A DNA stretch of 14,344 bases from an uncultured Thiotrichaceae bacterium (lineage in GTDB: Bacteria > Pseudomonadota > Gammaproteobacteria > Thiotrichales > Thiotrichaceae), in assembly GCA_902727945.1 (NCBI GenBank), contig CACVAV010000364.1, positions 1 through 14,344 on the forward strand, read 5' to 3'. Each line of letters starts with the position of its first letter. Within the stretch, counting starts at the first letter, position 1. A program made the translations under genes and the position numbers. Below are positions 5,779 through 12,364 of the stretch, in pieces. The notes under the pieces are model-generated. The model was given only the letters and a program-made list of their open reading frames with translations, was not told the origin of the DNA and ran no database searches.

Positions 5779-6155
5779 CTAATTACATTTTATTCCCTTT
5801 ATACCAACCCCGGACATCCATATTAGGGTATTTTTTTTGATTCCAATGAAGATTTTTACTGCTTCGTGAAGTGGCCAATTAGGCTTATATCCAGCTCTAC
5901 GCCCATTATGATATAGCTCGTATCCTTTTCCGCTAGCTATATTCTTTCTGAATTATAATACCCTGTAACCACTTTATCTGGGTGCATCTTTATCCCTGCA
6001 TGCAAATTACCGATTGACTGATAAAGATTCATGTTAGTTTTATGCGCTACTCGTTGCCCATTATAAAATAATTCATACCCTTGTGCTGAATGGCTATTTG
6101 TACTGAAAGAAATTAGAAGAATGATAACGAAAAAACTTACAACCTTTGGAAACAT
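5779..6155 (-). pseudogene. Frameshifted secreted protein with duplicated GYEL-YNG domain
   Basis: The ATG at 6155 follows a strong AGGAGG site. The first frame gives 72 residues: signal peptide MFPKVVSFFVIILLISFSTN, then SHSA, then QGYELFYNGQRVAHKTN and VVTGYYN, ending at a stop at 5937-5939. In the -1 frame, open from about 5950 down to the stop at 5779-5781 and lacking its own nearby start, the sequence reads GKGYELYHNGRRAGYKPNWP, then LHEAVKIFIGIKKN. This clearly repeats the first domain. A single-base indel near 5937-5953 therefore splits a two-domain exported protein of about 125 residues. No slippery heptamer is seen, so a mutation (or a sequencing error) is likelier than programmed shifting. 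I do not know its function. It is the cargo of module A. Confidence 0.65.
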
Positions 6156-6290
6156 GGGGAAAACCTCCTGAATTGAACAACATTGCCTAATACTAGCAAA
6201 AACTGTAGGTTTTTGAGTGTTAGTTCACAACAACAAAACGATTAGATATGTAGCAAAAAAATACATATCAATCTTTTTGCTGATTCTTGC

Positions 6291-7229
6291 CAGAACTAGC
6301 CCCAAGCATCACGGTTTTGTAAGGCGTCCCAGACCATAAGGCCACAGCATCAATGTCCCGCCGTGCTGGGTAAACTTAGCCTCAGACTTAAATGATGAAA
6401 GCCCGAAAGTAACATAATGTCGAGTTATGCGAATTGCGCGAAGCTGGTACTTCTTATTCGCATAACAGAAATTATGTGTAAATTCGGGCTTCACATGTTA
6501 GTGCGCGAAAGTAGCCTGCTGACCACCGGAATAAGGCCCGTCTTACTGTTCGCCCTATTCCGGCGACCATCAGTCTACATTCGCGCTTACCTGGAACGGC
6601 CTTTGTTTTTCGGGTTTCGTGGCTCCCGCTTTGGCCGTCGTGGCCTTTGGGTCTCGCTTCCGCAACGAACCCCCGAAAAACAGCGGCGTACAACTTTTGG
6701 TGGTTGTCGGATCGGTGTTCCGCGCCGCTTTCTGGTTGAGACCGATTGGGATTAGTTGCGGCCTCCGCTCAAGTCCTCCAGTCGTTCCCGCTTACGAAAA
6801 TAACCCGCTAACGTTCCGCCCTTATTGCCCCGCGATGAAGCTGCGGCGCGGTCGGAATGCGGATAATTTTCGTGCTCCCACTCCTTCCGGCCTTGGCTAC
6901 GGTCGCCACTAAACCCAAGAGTCGGCGAGAACGGTCTGTGGTTGTTGGGTTCTACTCCCCGCGCTTCCTTTAAAGCGGTCGCTCTGCGGGCTTAGTCTCC
7001 CGACGGTGTCGCGTTGCTCCCTTCGCGGGAACCGGTGCGGTGCGCGTGGCGCGGTGTTTTGAAAAGGAAAAAGCCTATTTTCCATGAGCGTGTCCGGGGT
7101 GTGACCGTACACGCTCCCGCGCTAATTGTTTGGTTTTGGCCGTGCTTGCCGTGCCAGTACCGCCCAACACAAAGCCAAAGCGCTGCGCTGGCTTTCTGAT
7201 GGATCGGTACCGGACGGGGGAAGATGAAG
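6291..7229 (+). repeat. Hairpin-rich structured repeat, copy B
   Basis: Second full copy, with the same order of elements as copy A: Xer-like palindrome (6399-6490), the 80-nt hairpin (6794-6873), the invariant GAGCGTGT/ACACGCTC hairpin (7086-7116), and the terminal GTACCG/CGGTAC hairpin ending about 7210. The copy-A reading frame is broken here by indels around 6619-6755. The segment near 7000-7030 differs from copies A and C: their CCCGCT/AGCGGG stem is replaced by TCCCG...CGGGA. It ends at the parDE promoter. Confidence 0.75.
6399..6490. repeat. Palindrome with two inverted dif-like sites, copy B
   Basis: Site 1 (6407-6435) is AAGTAACATAA, spacer TGTCGAG (7 bp), TTATGCGAATT. Site 2 (6455-6482) is TATTCGCATAA, spacer CAGAAA, TTATGTGTAAA; this is the only one of the six with the canonical 6-bp spacer. 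Relative to copies A and C, both inner arms carry the change that keeps them complementary (GTTATGCGAAT against ATTCGCATAAC), so pairing is preserved through a paired substitution. The loop GAAG-CTGGTA-CTTC is identical. Confidence 0.6.
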
Positions 7230-7231
7230 TG

Positions 7232-7253
7232 ATAACAATTATTGTTATATAAT
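7232..7253 (+). promoter_or_regulatory. parDE promoter and palindromic operator, module B
   Basis: The palindrome ATAACAAT-T-ATTGTTAT (7232-7248) runs into TATAAT (7248-7253), identical to module A. Because both antitoxins are nearly the same, each would be expected to repress both operons. Confidence 0.65.
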
Positions 7254-7285
7254 GCTATTTATTGACATTGATAGAGGTATTGAGC

Positions 7286-7528
7286 ATGAATGTTTCACTC
7301 ACACCAGTCCTTGAAAACTACATTCAAACCAAGGTGGATAGCGGATTGTATGCCTCAGCCAGTGAGGTGATCCGTGCCGGTTTGCGGGCTTTGCGGGAAC
7401 AAGACTTAGAATCCGCCATTGATGCCGGGATTGATAAAGGCCTGGCCGATTCTGCTGCGGGTCGGGTGATGTTTTCGGATGAGTGCTTTGATCAGCTCAA
7501 GGATAGACTGACACGGAAATACTCGTAA
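7286..7528 (+). CDS. parD: ParD-like antitoxin (ribbon-helix-helix), copy B
   Basis: An 80-residue ParD/CC2985-type antitoxin, the same as copy A except Ser to Phe in GRVMFSDEC and Lys to Arg in KDRL. The start at 7286 was chosen for the same reasons (GAGG spacing and family N-terminus). Its stop TAA is directly followed by the parE ATG. Because the two copies in this window are nearly identical, this antitoxin should be able to neutralise the toxin of the other module, so loss of one module would not by itself trigger killing. That is inference. Confidence 0.87.
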   Translation: MNVSLTPVLENYIQTKVDSGLYASASEVIRAGLRALREQDLESAIDAGIDKGLADSAAGRVMFSDECFDQLKDRLTRKYS

Positions 7529-7828
7529 ATGTATCACGTCAGGTACACAGAGAGCGCCTTACAGGATCTGGAGGATATTTTTGGCTACATCGCTATGGAT
7601 AACCTGGATCGTGCCCTCTCCTTTGCGCTGGAGCTGAAAGAACACTTTGATGGGGTTTTGTCTGTCTTTCCTAATGGCGGGACGCTATACAATCCGGATA
7701 AAGGCATTAGAAAGCACTCTTACAAGGGGCATACCGCGTTTTATCATGTGCCGGATGCAGAAAATGTTGAGGTGTTGCATGTCATCAATCTCAGAAAACC
7801 GATGACCGCACGGGGCATTGAAATCTAG
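7529..7828 (+). CDS. parE: ParE/RelE-superfamily toxin, copy B
   Basis: A 99-residue toxin that differs from copy A only by Ser19 to Gly (EDIFGYIA). It is full length with an intact frame. The probable target is DNA gyrase, as for ParE. It is coupled to parD with no intergenic gap and followed by the same 11-bp hairpin (7830-7854). Retention of two intact, nearly identical copies argues for recent duplication or acquisition of the modules, or for homogenisation between them. Confidence 0.86.
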   Translation: MYHVRYTESALQDLEDIFGYIAMDNLDRALSFALELKEHFDGVLSVFPNGGTLYNPDKGIRKHSYKGHTAFYHVPDAENVEVLHVINLRKPMTARGIEI

Positions 7829-7829
7829 T

Positions 7830-7854
7830 GCAAGGGAGAAGCCTTCTCCCTTGC
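7830..7854. terminator. Hairpin between parE and the convergent small gene, B
   Basis: GCAAGGGAGAA-GCC-TTCTCCCTTGC is identical to 3736-3760. It is a strong stem without a T run, between convergent genes. Confidence 0.55.
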
Positions 7855-7869
7855 GAGCTTGCCCGCGTT

Positions 7870-8082
7870 TTACGGTGTACCGGTGCGCTTTAATTCCGTT
7901 TCAAACGCAGCCAGTGCCACCACGTAATCATCCAGAAACTCCATAGCTTCCAGTATGGCCAGTGTGTCCGCCTGGTCATCCAAACTTAGAACCGTTGTGA
8001 AATTATCCCCTGAAGCAGGGAAAGTGGAAGGCGTGCGCGTGTTTTCTATGCACGCAGGCTTGTGTATGCTCTTTGATTGCAT
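7870..8082 (-). CDS. Conserved 70-residue protein of unknown function, copy B
   Basis: Same gene as 3776-3988, with the frame and length kept. Three amino-acid changes (Pro18, Val55, Arg66) and three silent changes separate the copies, so the data here do not show strong purifying selection by themselves. However, the ribosome binding site (AGGAATTGAATC before ATG) and the position after rep are conserved. The N-terminal third is basic and contains one Cys; the rest is acidic and probably helical. No family recognised. Confidence 0.62.
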   Translation of the reverse strand: MQSKSIHKPACIENTRTPSTFPASGDNFTTVLSLDDQADTLAILEAMEFLDDYVVALAAFETELKRTGTP

Positions 8083-8158
8083 GATTCAATTCCTACTAAA
8101 ATTGAGTTGTGAAGTCCTTCCTCAGTGTTAGCGCACTGGGGTAGGGCGTTTACTTGGG

Positions 8159-9022
8159 TTAAGCTGGTTTTGTCTGTTTCGTTTCACCTCCTTCTAGTGG
8201 TAGTTGGGTTTGTTGGTCTTCAATAAATTTAATATTTAAATGAGTGATTTTCCTTGATGTTTTAATTCTTTCAATACTCAGGTGGATATGCGCTTTTTGA
8301 TTCAGCTCAGATTGTGCAACATCTAAAACTTGTTTTTGAAAATCGGCCCATCGGTAACTTTGAGGAACACCCAGCATTTCTCGTAATTCATCAACACTCT
8401 GCCGGTCTATCCAACCCATAAAGCGCCCATCTGTATGTTGCTTAGGCTGCGCCCAACTGACTAACAGTTCATAAAATCGCCAAGTGTAGCTACTGCTAAA
8501 ATTAACTGTCTTTTCTAACGGATAGCTGCTGAACTTCTCTCTCAAACCAATTAAATGCGGGACGATACGGTTGTTAAAGCCACAAGTGATCTTCCCCTCG
8601 TCATCTTTATATTCAGCAAAAGACATTACCGTCATTTCAATTTTGCCTTTTTTTCCGTTTGGTCTATCTGCTCTGATAACCCTGTGCATTAAAGCTTCAA
8701 CAGCACTGGCAACGTCTCGATAAGCTGTTTTTTCTGAAACGCTGTAGGTTTTTGCATACTCCAAAGCAGAAAGCTCTATCTCCTGAAGGTCGTTATCGCT
8801 ACGCAGAGGATGAAGTTTACTAATTAATGCCTCCATGCATCTCTTCTCAACCAAGCCCAGTCGGTAATAAGCACGACTCAACGCATGGCTTTTGGTCACA
8901 GTGTTGCTGGCTAATTCGTGTGAAGGATCAGCGTTAGCCAGCTTATTGTTGTTCGATGTTTTTTTCTCACTGTTCAATCTTGCCCGATCTAGTGATTTCA
9001 GCATCTGCTCAAGTGATGACAT
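8159..9022 (-). CDS. rep: Plasmid replication initiator, Rep_3 (RepB) family, module B
   Basis: This initiator has 287 residues from the ATG at 9022, which has AAGAG at good distance. An upstream in-frame ATG at 9049 would add nine residues but has no binding site and lies in the origin. Family features match copy A: SHALSRAYYRLGLVEKRCME, VNFSSSYTWRFYELLVSWAQ, VDELREMLGVPQSY and RIKTSRKITHLNIKF. The C-terminal tail (IEDQQTQLPLEGG) is nearly identical to Rep A, while the N-terminal and central parts, including DNA-contacting regions, differ widely. It probably recognises the distinct iterons at 9102-9166. Two different initiators in one array suggest that two compatible replicons were joined. 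Confidence 0.91.
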   Translation of the reverse strand: MSSLEQMLKSLDRARLNSEKKTSNNNKLANADPSHELASNTVTKSHALSRAYYRLGLVEKRCMEALISKLHPLRSDNDLQEIELSALEYAKTYSVSEKTAYRDVASAVEALMHRVIRADRPNGKKGKIEMTVMSFAEYKDDEGKITCGFNNRIVPHLIGLREKFSSYPLEKTVNFSSSYTWRFYELLVSWAQPKQHTDGRFMGWIDRQSVDELREMLGVPQSYRWADFQKQVLDVAQSELNQKAHIHLSIERIKTSRKITHLNIKFIEDQQTQLPLEGGETKQTKPA

Positions 9023-9088
9023 AGAAATGCTCTTAACGACGATAACCATATAATATCATCACTTTTAGAAAAAAGATATAAATAAAAA

Positions 9089-9166
9089 ACCATCGTCTTT
9101 AGCCGTCAATTCATCACTTTTACACCGTCAATTCATCACCTTTAGCCGTCAATTCATCACCTTTAA
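9089..9166. repeat. Iterons of origin B
   Basis: Three direct units, GCCGTCAATTCATCACTTTT (9102), ACCGTCAATTCATCACCTTT (9124) and GCCGTCAATTCATCACCTTT (9145), follow a degenerate unit at about 9089. The CCGTC cores are spaced 22 and 21 bp, exactly as in origin A, but the unit sequence differs (CCGTCAATTCATCAC here, CCACCAATTTATCTC there). An AT-rich stretch with the inverted repeat TTGATTT-AAA-AAATCAA (9179-9195) follows and could be the unwinding region. Confidence 0.85.
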
Positions 9167-9228
9167 GTCTGTAACTTATTGATTTAAAAAATCAAATTAG
9201 CCATAGAAACAAGTAGAAACATAAGAAA

Positions 9229-9287
9229 CAAGCAATCGCCATCGATGGCAGTGCAAAACAGACAGATCAGAACAAGGCGATTGCTTG
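9229..9287. repeat. Inverted repeat between iterons and ssb, module B
   Basis: CAAGCAATCGCC (9229-9240) and GGCGATTGCTTG (9276-9287) are perfect 12-bp arms. Compared with module A, G to A in the left arm is matched by C to T in the right arm, a paired change that keeps complementarity. The 35-bp loop is unrelated to that of A and lacks the DnaA-like box. Confidence 0.6.
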
Positions 9288-9380
9288 TTTTTGTTGCACT
9301 CTTTTTGAAGATCAAAGGCAGCAAAGCAACCCTCAGGATATGTAATAATTCTCTTCATACCCATCAGTGGAATACTTTCT

Positions 9381-9767
9381 ATGAGCTTTCAAGTCCTAAT
9401 TACCGGAAAACTAACCCAGAACCCACAGCTCAAAACCAGCAAGAACGGTAATCCTTACGTCTGGATGTTGTTATCTGTTCCTACTGAACAGGAACGTACC
9501 TCAGCCTCTGTCTTGGGCTTTGATAGCAGAGTGATCGAAGTGATAGAAAAGCTCAGTAACGGCGATGAGATAGCCGTTACCGGCACGGCTAACATTAACC
9601 AGTGGGAAAAAGATGATGGCACGGTCAGGGTCAGTCTGAATGTCATTGCCAGCCAGGTGATGACGATGTATCAGCATAGGAAGAAGAAAAAAAGGTTTGT
9701 AGAGGAGTCCCCAGCGCCCGTGGCAACTGGGGAAGAAGGCTTTGATGATGACATTTCTAGTGTCTAA
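9381..9767 (+). CDS. ssb: Single-stranded DNA-binding protein, copy B
   Basis: A 128-residue OB-fold SSB, the same length as copy A. About nine substitutions (for example T27V, S50R, MMK to VIE at 54-56, Y to Q in MTMYQHRKK, D to G in GEEGFDDD) are spread over the protein, while the basic linker and the coding sequence for its last third are almost unchanged. It also ends FDDDISSV, so the non-canonical tail is a real feature of this lineage and not a copy-specific error. The leader AGGATATGTAATAATTCT is shared with copy A and probably holds the promoter. Confidence 0.82.
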   Translation: MSFQVLITGKLTQNPQLKTSKNGNPYVWMLLSVPTEQERTSASVLGFDSRVIEVIEKLSNGDEIAVTGTANINQWEKDDGTVRVSLNVIASQVMTMYQHRKKKKRFVEESPAPVATGEEGFDDDISSV

Positions 9768-10124
9768 AAAAACCAGGTGGTTTGAACACTATCGCACAAT
9801 GAAACCGTCCCTTTGTTTTGCGAACAACTGTAATGCAAAACCTATAAATAGAATCGAGCACCTCAAATACAAACCATCTGAAAACTACGATTATTACTCT
9901 ATTTTTAGGGTTTTGGGCTGCCTCTCGAACATGCATTTAGGGTGTACCCATGTTAGAAAGCGAGAAGGTCGGCGAAGAGTTTCATCAGCCCCAAGTAATC
10001 AGTTGAAGTATTTACCGGCTTCAACTCGATCATACTTCGCCCAAATGGTCTTAAAGGAGATAAAGCAGGTAGTATAAATCTGTTCACATCGGCAGAATAA
10101 CTGATTTTAGAATAGAAGCTTCAA
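9768..10124. other. ssb tail and leader of the SDR gene
   Basis: The first 45 bases match the tail after ssb A (hairpin AAACC-AGGT-GGTTT, then AACCGTCCCTTT). The remainder to 10124 has no gene that I can support. An open frame crosses it (9742-10077), but it starts inside ssb and reads through the tail hairpin, so it is probably chance. No clear promoter for the SDR gene was identified. Confidence 0.4.
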
Positions 10125-10850
10125 ATGAAAAACATGGAAGGAAAAGTAGCGGTTGTTACTGGTGGTGCATCTGGAATTGGATTAGCCAGTGTTGAAGCAA
10201 TGTTATCAGCAGGTGCCCGTGTGGTAGTTGTTGACTACAATGAAGCCGCTTTACAGCTAGTTCATGATAAATATGGTAATCAAGTTATCCCTTTGATTGT
10301 TAATCTTCTTGACCCTGAAAGCTGTTCGAGCATGGTACCCCAAGTGCTAGAAAAGGCAGGAAGGCTTGACATCCTACATGCGAATGCAGGTCTTTATGTT
10401 GGAGGTGATTTGGTCGATTCTGAATCAGATGCAATCGACCGTATGCTACACCTAAATATCAATGTGGTTATGAAGAATGTACGCGATGTGCTCCCACATA
10501 TGATAGAACGCGGGAGTGGTGATATAATTGTGACAAGCTCGCTTGCCGCTCACTACCCTACTCCTTGGGAACCAGTATATGCGTCTTCAAAATGGGCTAT
10601 TGACTGTTTTGTGCAAACGACACGTCGTCAGGTGTTTAAACATGGTATTAGAGTCGGATCTATATCCCCTGGCCCAGTGATAACATCACTTTTGGCGGAT
10701 TGGCCAGCTGAAAAGTTACAGGAAGCGAAAGACTCAGGCAGCCTGCTAGACGTAAGTGAAGTAGCTGAAGTAATCATGTTCATGTTGACACGCCCACGTG
10801 GAATGACGATTCGTGATGTGGTTATGCTACCAACAAACTTTGACCTTTAA
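10125..10850 (+). CDS. rbtD: SDR oxidoreductase, ribitol 2-dehydrogenase-like
   Basis: A 241-residue classical short-chain dehydrogenase. The cofactor motif TGGASGIG (13-20) is near the N-terminus, with VVDYNE after the second strand; Asp there favours NAD over NADP. ILHANAG is the structural NAG motif, LHLNINVVM carries the catalytic Asn, TSSLA the catalytic Ser, and YASSK the Tyr/Lys pair. Segments such as RLDILHANAGLYVGG, LHLNINVV, WEPVYASSKWA, TTRRQVFKHGIRVG and SPGPVITSLLADWP closely follow what I recall of Klebsiella ribitol 2-dehydrogenase (D-ribulose + NADH to ribitol). Other polyols are possible. No kinase, transporter or regulator is beside it, so it is a lone cargo gene of module B. 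Confidence 0.8.
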   Translation: MKNMEGKVAVVTGGASGIGLASVEAMLSAGARVVVVDYNEAALQLVHDKYGNQVIPLIVNLLDPESCSSMVPQVLEKAGRLDILHANAGLYVGGDLVDSESDAIDRMLHLNINVVMKNVRDVLPHMIERGSGDIIVTSSLAAHYPTPWEPVYASSKWAIDCFVQTTRRQVFKHGIRVGSISPGPVITSLLADWPAEKLQEAKDSGSLLDVSEVAEVIMFMLTRPRGMTIRDVVMLPTNFDL

Positions 10851-11066
10851 AATATTTCTGATTATGCAGGTGCAATAATGGGTCTATCCCAACAAAGGTA
10901 CCTTACAAGGTCTGGATAAGTTAAACATAACGCCGATTTCGCGCATAAGCGAGAAACCTCGACACAGCTTGCTAGCGGAGCGGTTTTGTTAGGCACACCA
11001 ACCCCCAGATCGCAGTATTAAAGCCCCGCCGTGCTGGGGAAACTTAACCGCAGATGTAAATAATGA

Positions 11067-11160
11067 AAGCCCGAAAGTAACATAATGTCGCGTTATACGA
11101 ACTGCGCGAAGCTGGTACTTCTTGATTCGTATAACAAGACATTATGTGTAAATTCGGGCT
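11067..11160. repeat. Palindrome with two inverted dif-like sites, copy C
   Basis: Site 1 (11075-11103) is AAGTAACATAA, spacer TGTCGCG, TTATACGAACT. Site 2 (11124-11152) is GATTCGTATAA, spacer CAAGACA, TTATGTGTAAA and is identical to site 2 of copy A. Outer AAGCCCGAA/TTCGGGCTT arms and the GAAG-CTGGTA-CTTC tip are the same as elsewhere. Confidence 0.6.
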
Positions 11161-11821
11161 TCACATGTTAATGCGCGAAAGTAGCTTGCTGTCCGCCGGA
11201 ATAAGGCCCGTCTTACTTTTCGCCCTATTCCACCGAACAGCAAGCTACTTTCGCGCGTGCTTGGAACGCCCTTTGTTTTTCGGGTTTCGTGGCTCCTGCG
11301 TTGGCCGTCGTAGCCTTTGGGCCTCGCTCCGCCCCGAATCCCCGAAAAACAGCGGCGTACAACTTTTGGTGGTTGTCGGGGCGGGTGTTCCGCGCCGCCT
11401 GGTCTCCGTCATAAACCGATTGGGATTAGTTGCGCCCTTCGCTCAAGTCCTCCAGTCGTTCCCGCTTACGAAAATAACCCGCTAACGTTCCGCCCTTATT
11501 GCCCCGCGATGAAGCTGCGGCGCGGTCGGAATGCGGATAATTTTCGTGCTCCCACTCCTTCCGGCCTTGGCTACGGTCGCCACTAAACCCAAGAGTCGGC
11601 GAGAACGGTCTGTGGTTGTTGGGTTCTACTCCCTGCGCCTCCTTTAAATCGGTCGCTCTGCGGGCTTAGTCTCCCGACCCGCTTCGCTGAGCGGGAGCCG
11701 GTGCGGTGCGCTTTGCGCGGTTGTTTGAAAAGCAAAGAGCATATTTATCATGAGCGTGTCCGGGGTGTGACCGTACACGCTCCCGCGTCAATGTTGGGTT
11801 TTTGGCTGTGCTGCCGTACAA

Positions 11822-11879
11822 GTGCCGCCCGACGTTTTTTTAGTCGCTGCCGCTCTCTAAAAAAACGACGGATCGGCAC
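11822..11879 (+). repeat. Terminal hairpin of repeat C with substituted stem
   Basis: The outer stem is GTGCCG/CGGCAC where A and B have GTACCG/CGGTAC: a paired A-T to G-C change. The inner stem is CGTTTTTTTA (11833-11842) with TAAAAAAACG (11858-11867), a perfect 10-bp stem sharing no sequence with the AAAGCC/GGCTTT stem of A, B and D. Flanking bases (CCGCCC before, GGATCGG after) are conserved, so this is the same hairpin with replaced arms. Confidence 0.65.
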
Positions 11880-11991
11880 CTGACGGAGTGAGAATAGTGG
11901 GCAATTTAAGCAATAAAATCAATGCCTTATATCTGGTTTTCGGTGCTTAAGCTGTTGATTTTTAATATAATATTACTTGTGATCTACAGAA

Positions 11992-12012
11992 AGCCTCCGT
12001 TCTCGGTAGGCT
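11992..12012 (+). promoter_or_regulatory. Leader hairpin before the HsdS-like gene
   Basis: AGCCT-CCG-TTCT-CGG-T-AGGCT can fold into a compact stem with one bulged T, 23 bases before the ATG at 12036. A -10-like TATAAT stands at 11966-11971 without a clear -35. The hairpin may be a transcript leader structure; function unknown. Confidence 0.35.
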
Positions 12013-12035
12013 AGTTATGACCACGAGTAATCATT

Positions 12036-12323
12036 ATGCGTTTAAAAGACGTTGCGCAGGTGCGCACTAATTTTATGGGGGCTGATTTTTGGCTTGTTCG
12101 TCGTGGTGGTTTGGAGTCGATCGGGGAGACGTCCCGTACTTTTTCACCGTACCACATTGGGGTTCGAGTTGAGGAAACGAGGCTTATTTTGCCAGATTAC
12201 CTGTATTATGTTTTTGTGCATTTACATCAGGTTGGACAGTGGAAACCATTAGCTACTGGGACGCTGAGCTTGGTACATATCCGCACTGAGGATGTGAAAA
12301 ATATTGCATTATTAATGAATTGA
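12036..12323 (+). CDS. HsdS-like (type I restriction specificity-type) protein, N-terminal part
   Basis: The protein has 95 residues: MRLKDVAQVRTNFMGADFWL, then RRGG, PYHIGVRVEE, LPDYLYYVFVHLHQVGQWK and ATGTLSLVHIRTEDVKNIAL. The pattern of LKDVAQVRTN start, GADFWL, LPDYLYY and the ATGT...HIR..DVKNI end is that of target-recognition regions of HsdS subunits and small plasmid-borne S-like proteins. No hsdM or hsdR is in the window. In HsdS this segment normally runs on into a P-x-EEQ helix; here that helix (IPSMEEQKRFV) is in the next frame, after a terminator. The present stop follows only five residues after VKNI. The gene may be a functional short S-like protein or the 5' half of a split gene. 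Confidence 0.6.
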   Translation: MRLKDVAQVRTNFMGADFWLVRRGGLESIGETSRTFSPYHIGVRVEETRLILPDYLYYVFVHLHQVGQWKPLATGTLSLVHIRTEDVKNIALLMN

Positions 12324-12364
12324 AAATGAGGGGCTAGCGCCCCTCTGTTTTTTGGGGGCCGGTC
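12294..12364. other. 71-bp apparent insertion between GTGAAAA direct repeats
   Basis: GTGAAAA occurs at 12294-12300 (Val-Lys codons of the HsdS-like frame) and again at 12365-12371 (start of the next frame). Removing 12294-12364 joins the two frames exactly, giving IRTED-VKIDIPSMEEQKRF, a natural HsdS-type continuation. The 71 bp include the stop of the first gene and a complete intrinsic terminator. It looks like a small insertion with a 7-bp target duplication, or a slippage product. Confidence 0.5.
12328..12353 (+). terminator. Intrinsic terminator after the HsdS-like frame
   Basis: GAGGGGC-TAGC-GCCCCTC is a perfect 7-bp GC-rich stem with a 4-nt loop, followed by TGTTTTTT. This is a classic Rho-independent terminator. 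It lies between two frames that look like halves of one gene, so it should cut expression of the downstream half. Confidence 0.85.

Larger units (their letters stand above)
10971..11893 (+). repeat. Hairpin-rich structured repeat, copy C
   Basis: Third full copy. It holds the Xer-like palindrome (11067-11160) and a perfect 20-bp inverted repeat (arms 11173-11192 and 11237-11256) that is only imperfect in A and B. It also has the GTTTTTCGGG/CCCGAAAAAC hairpin, the 80-nt hairpin (11468-11547), a CCCGCT/AGCGGG stem near 11680-11696, the invariant hairpin (11752-11782) and a diverged terminal hairpin (11822-11879). It is not followed by parDE. The reading frame of copy A is broken near 11320-11485. 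Confidence 0.75.

Noticed and set aside
5930..5955. Programmed -1 frameshift in the secreted protein gene
   Set aside because: No slippery heptamer or downstream stimulatory structure was found at the overlap; a simple indel is more likely.
9742..10077. 111-residue open frame downstream of ssb B
   Set aside because: It starts inside ssb, reads through the conserved tail hairpin and has no ribosome site or counterpart in module A.
10919..10965. Additional dif-like site (AGTTAAACATAA...CGCGCATAAGC)
   Set aside because: The XerD-like arm is good, but the second arm is in the wrong orientation and no correct spacer can be set.
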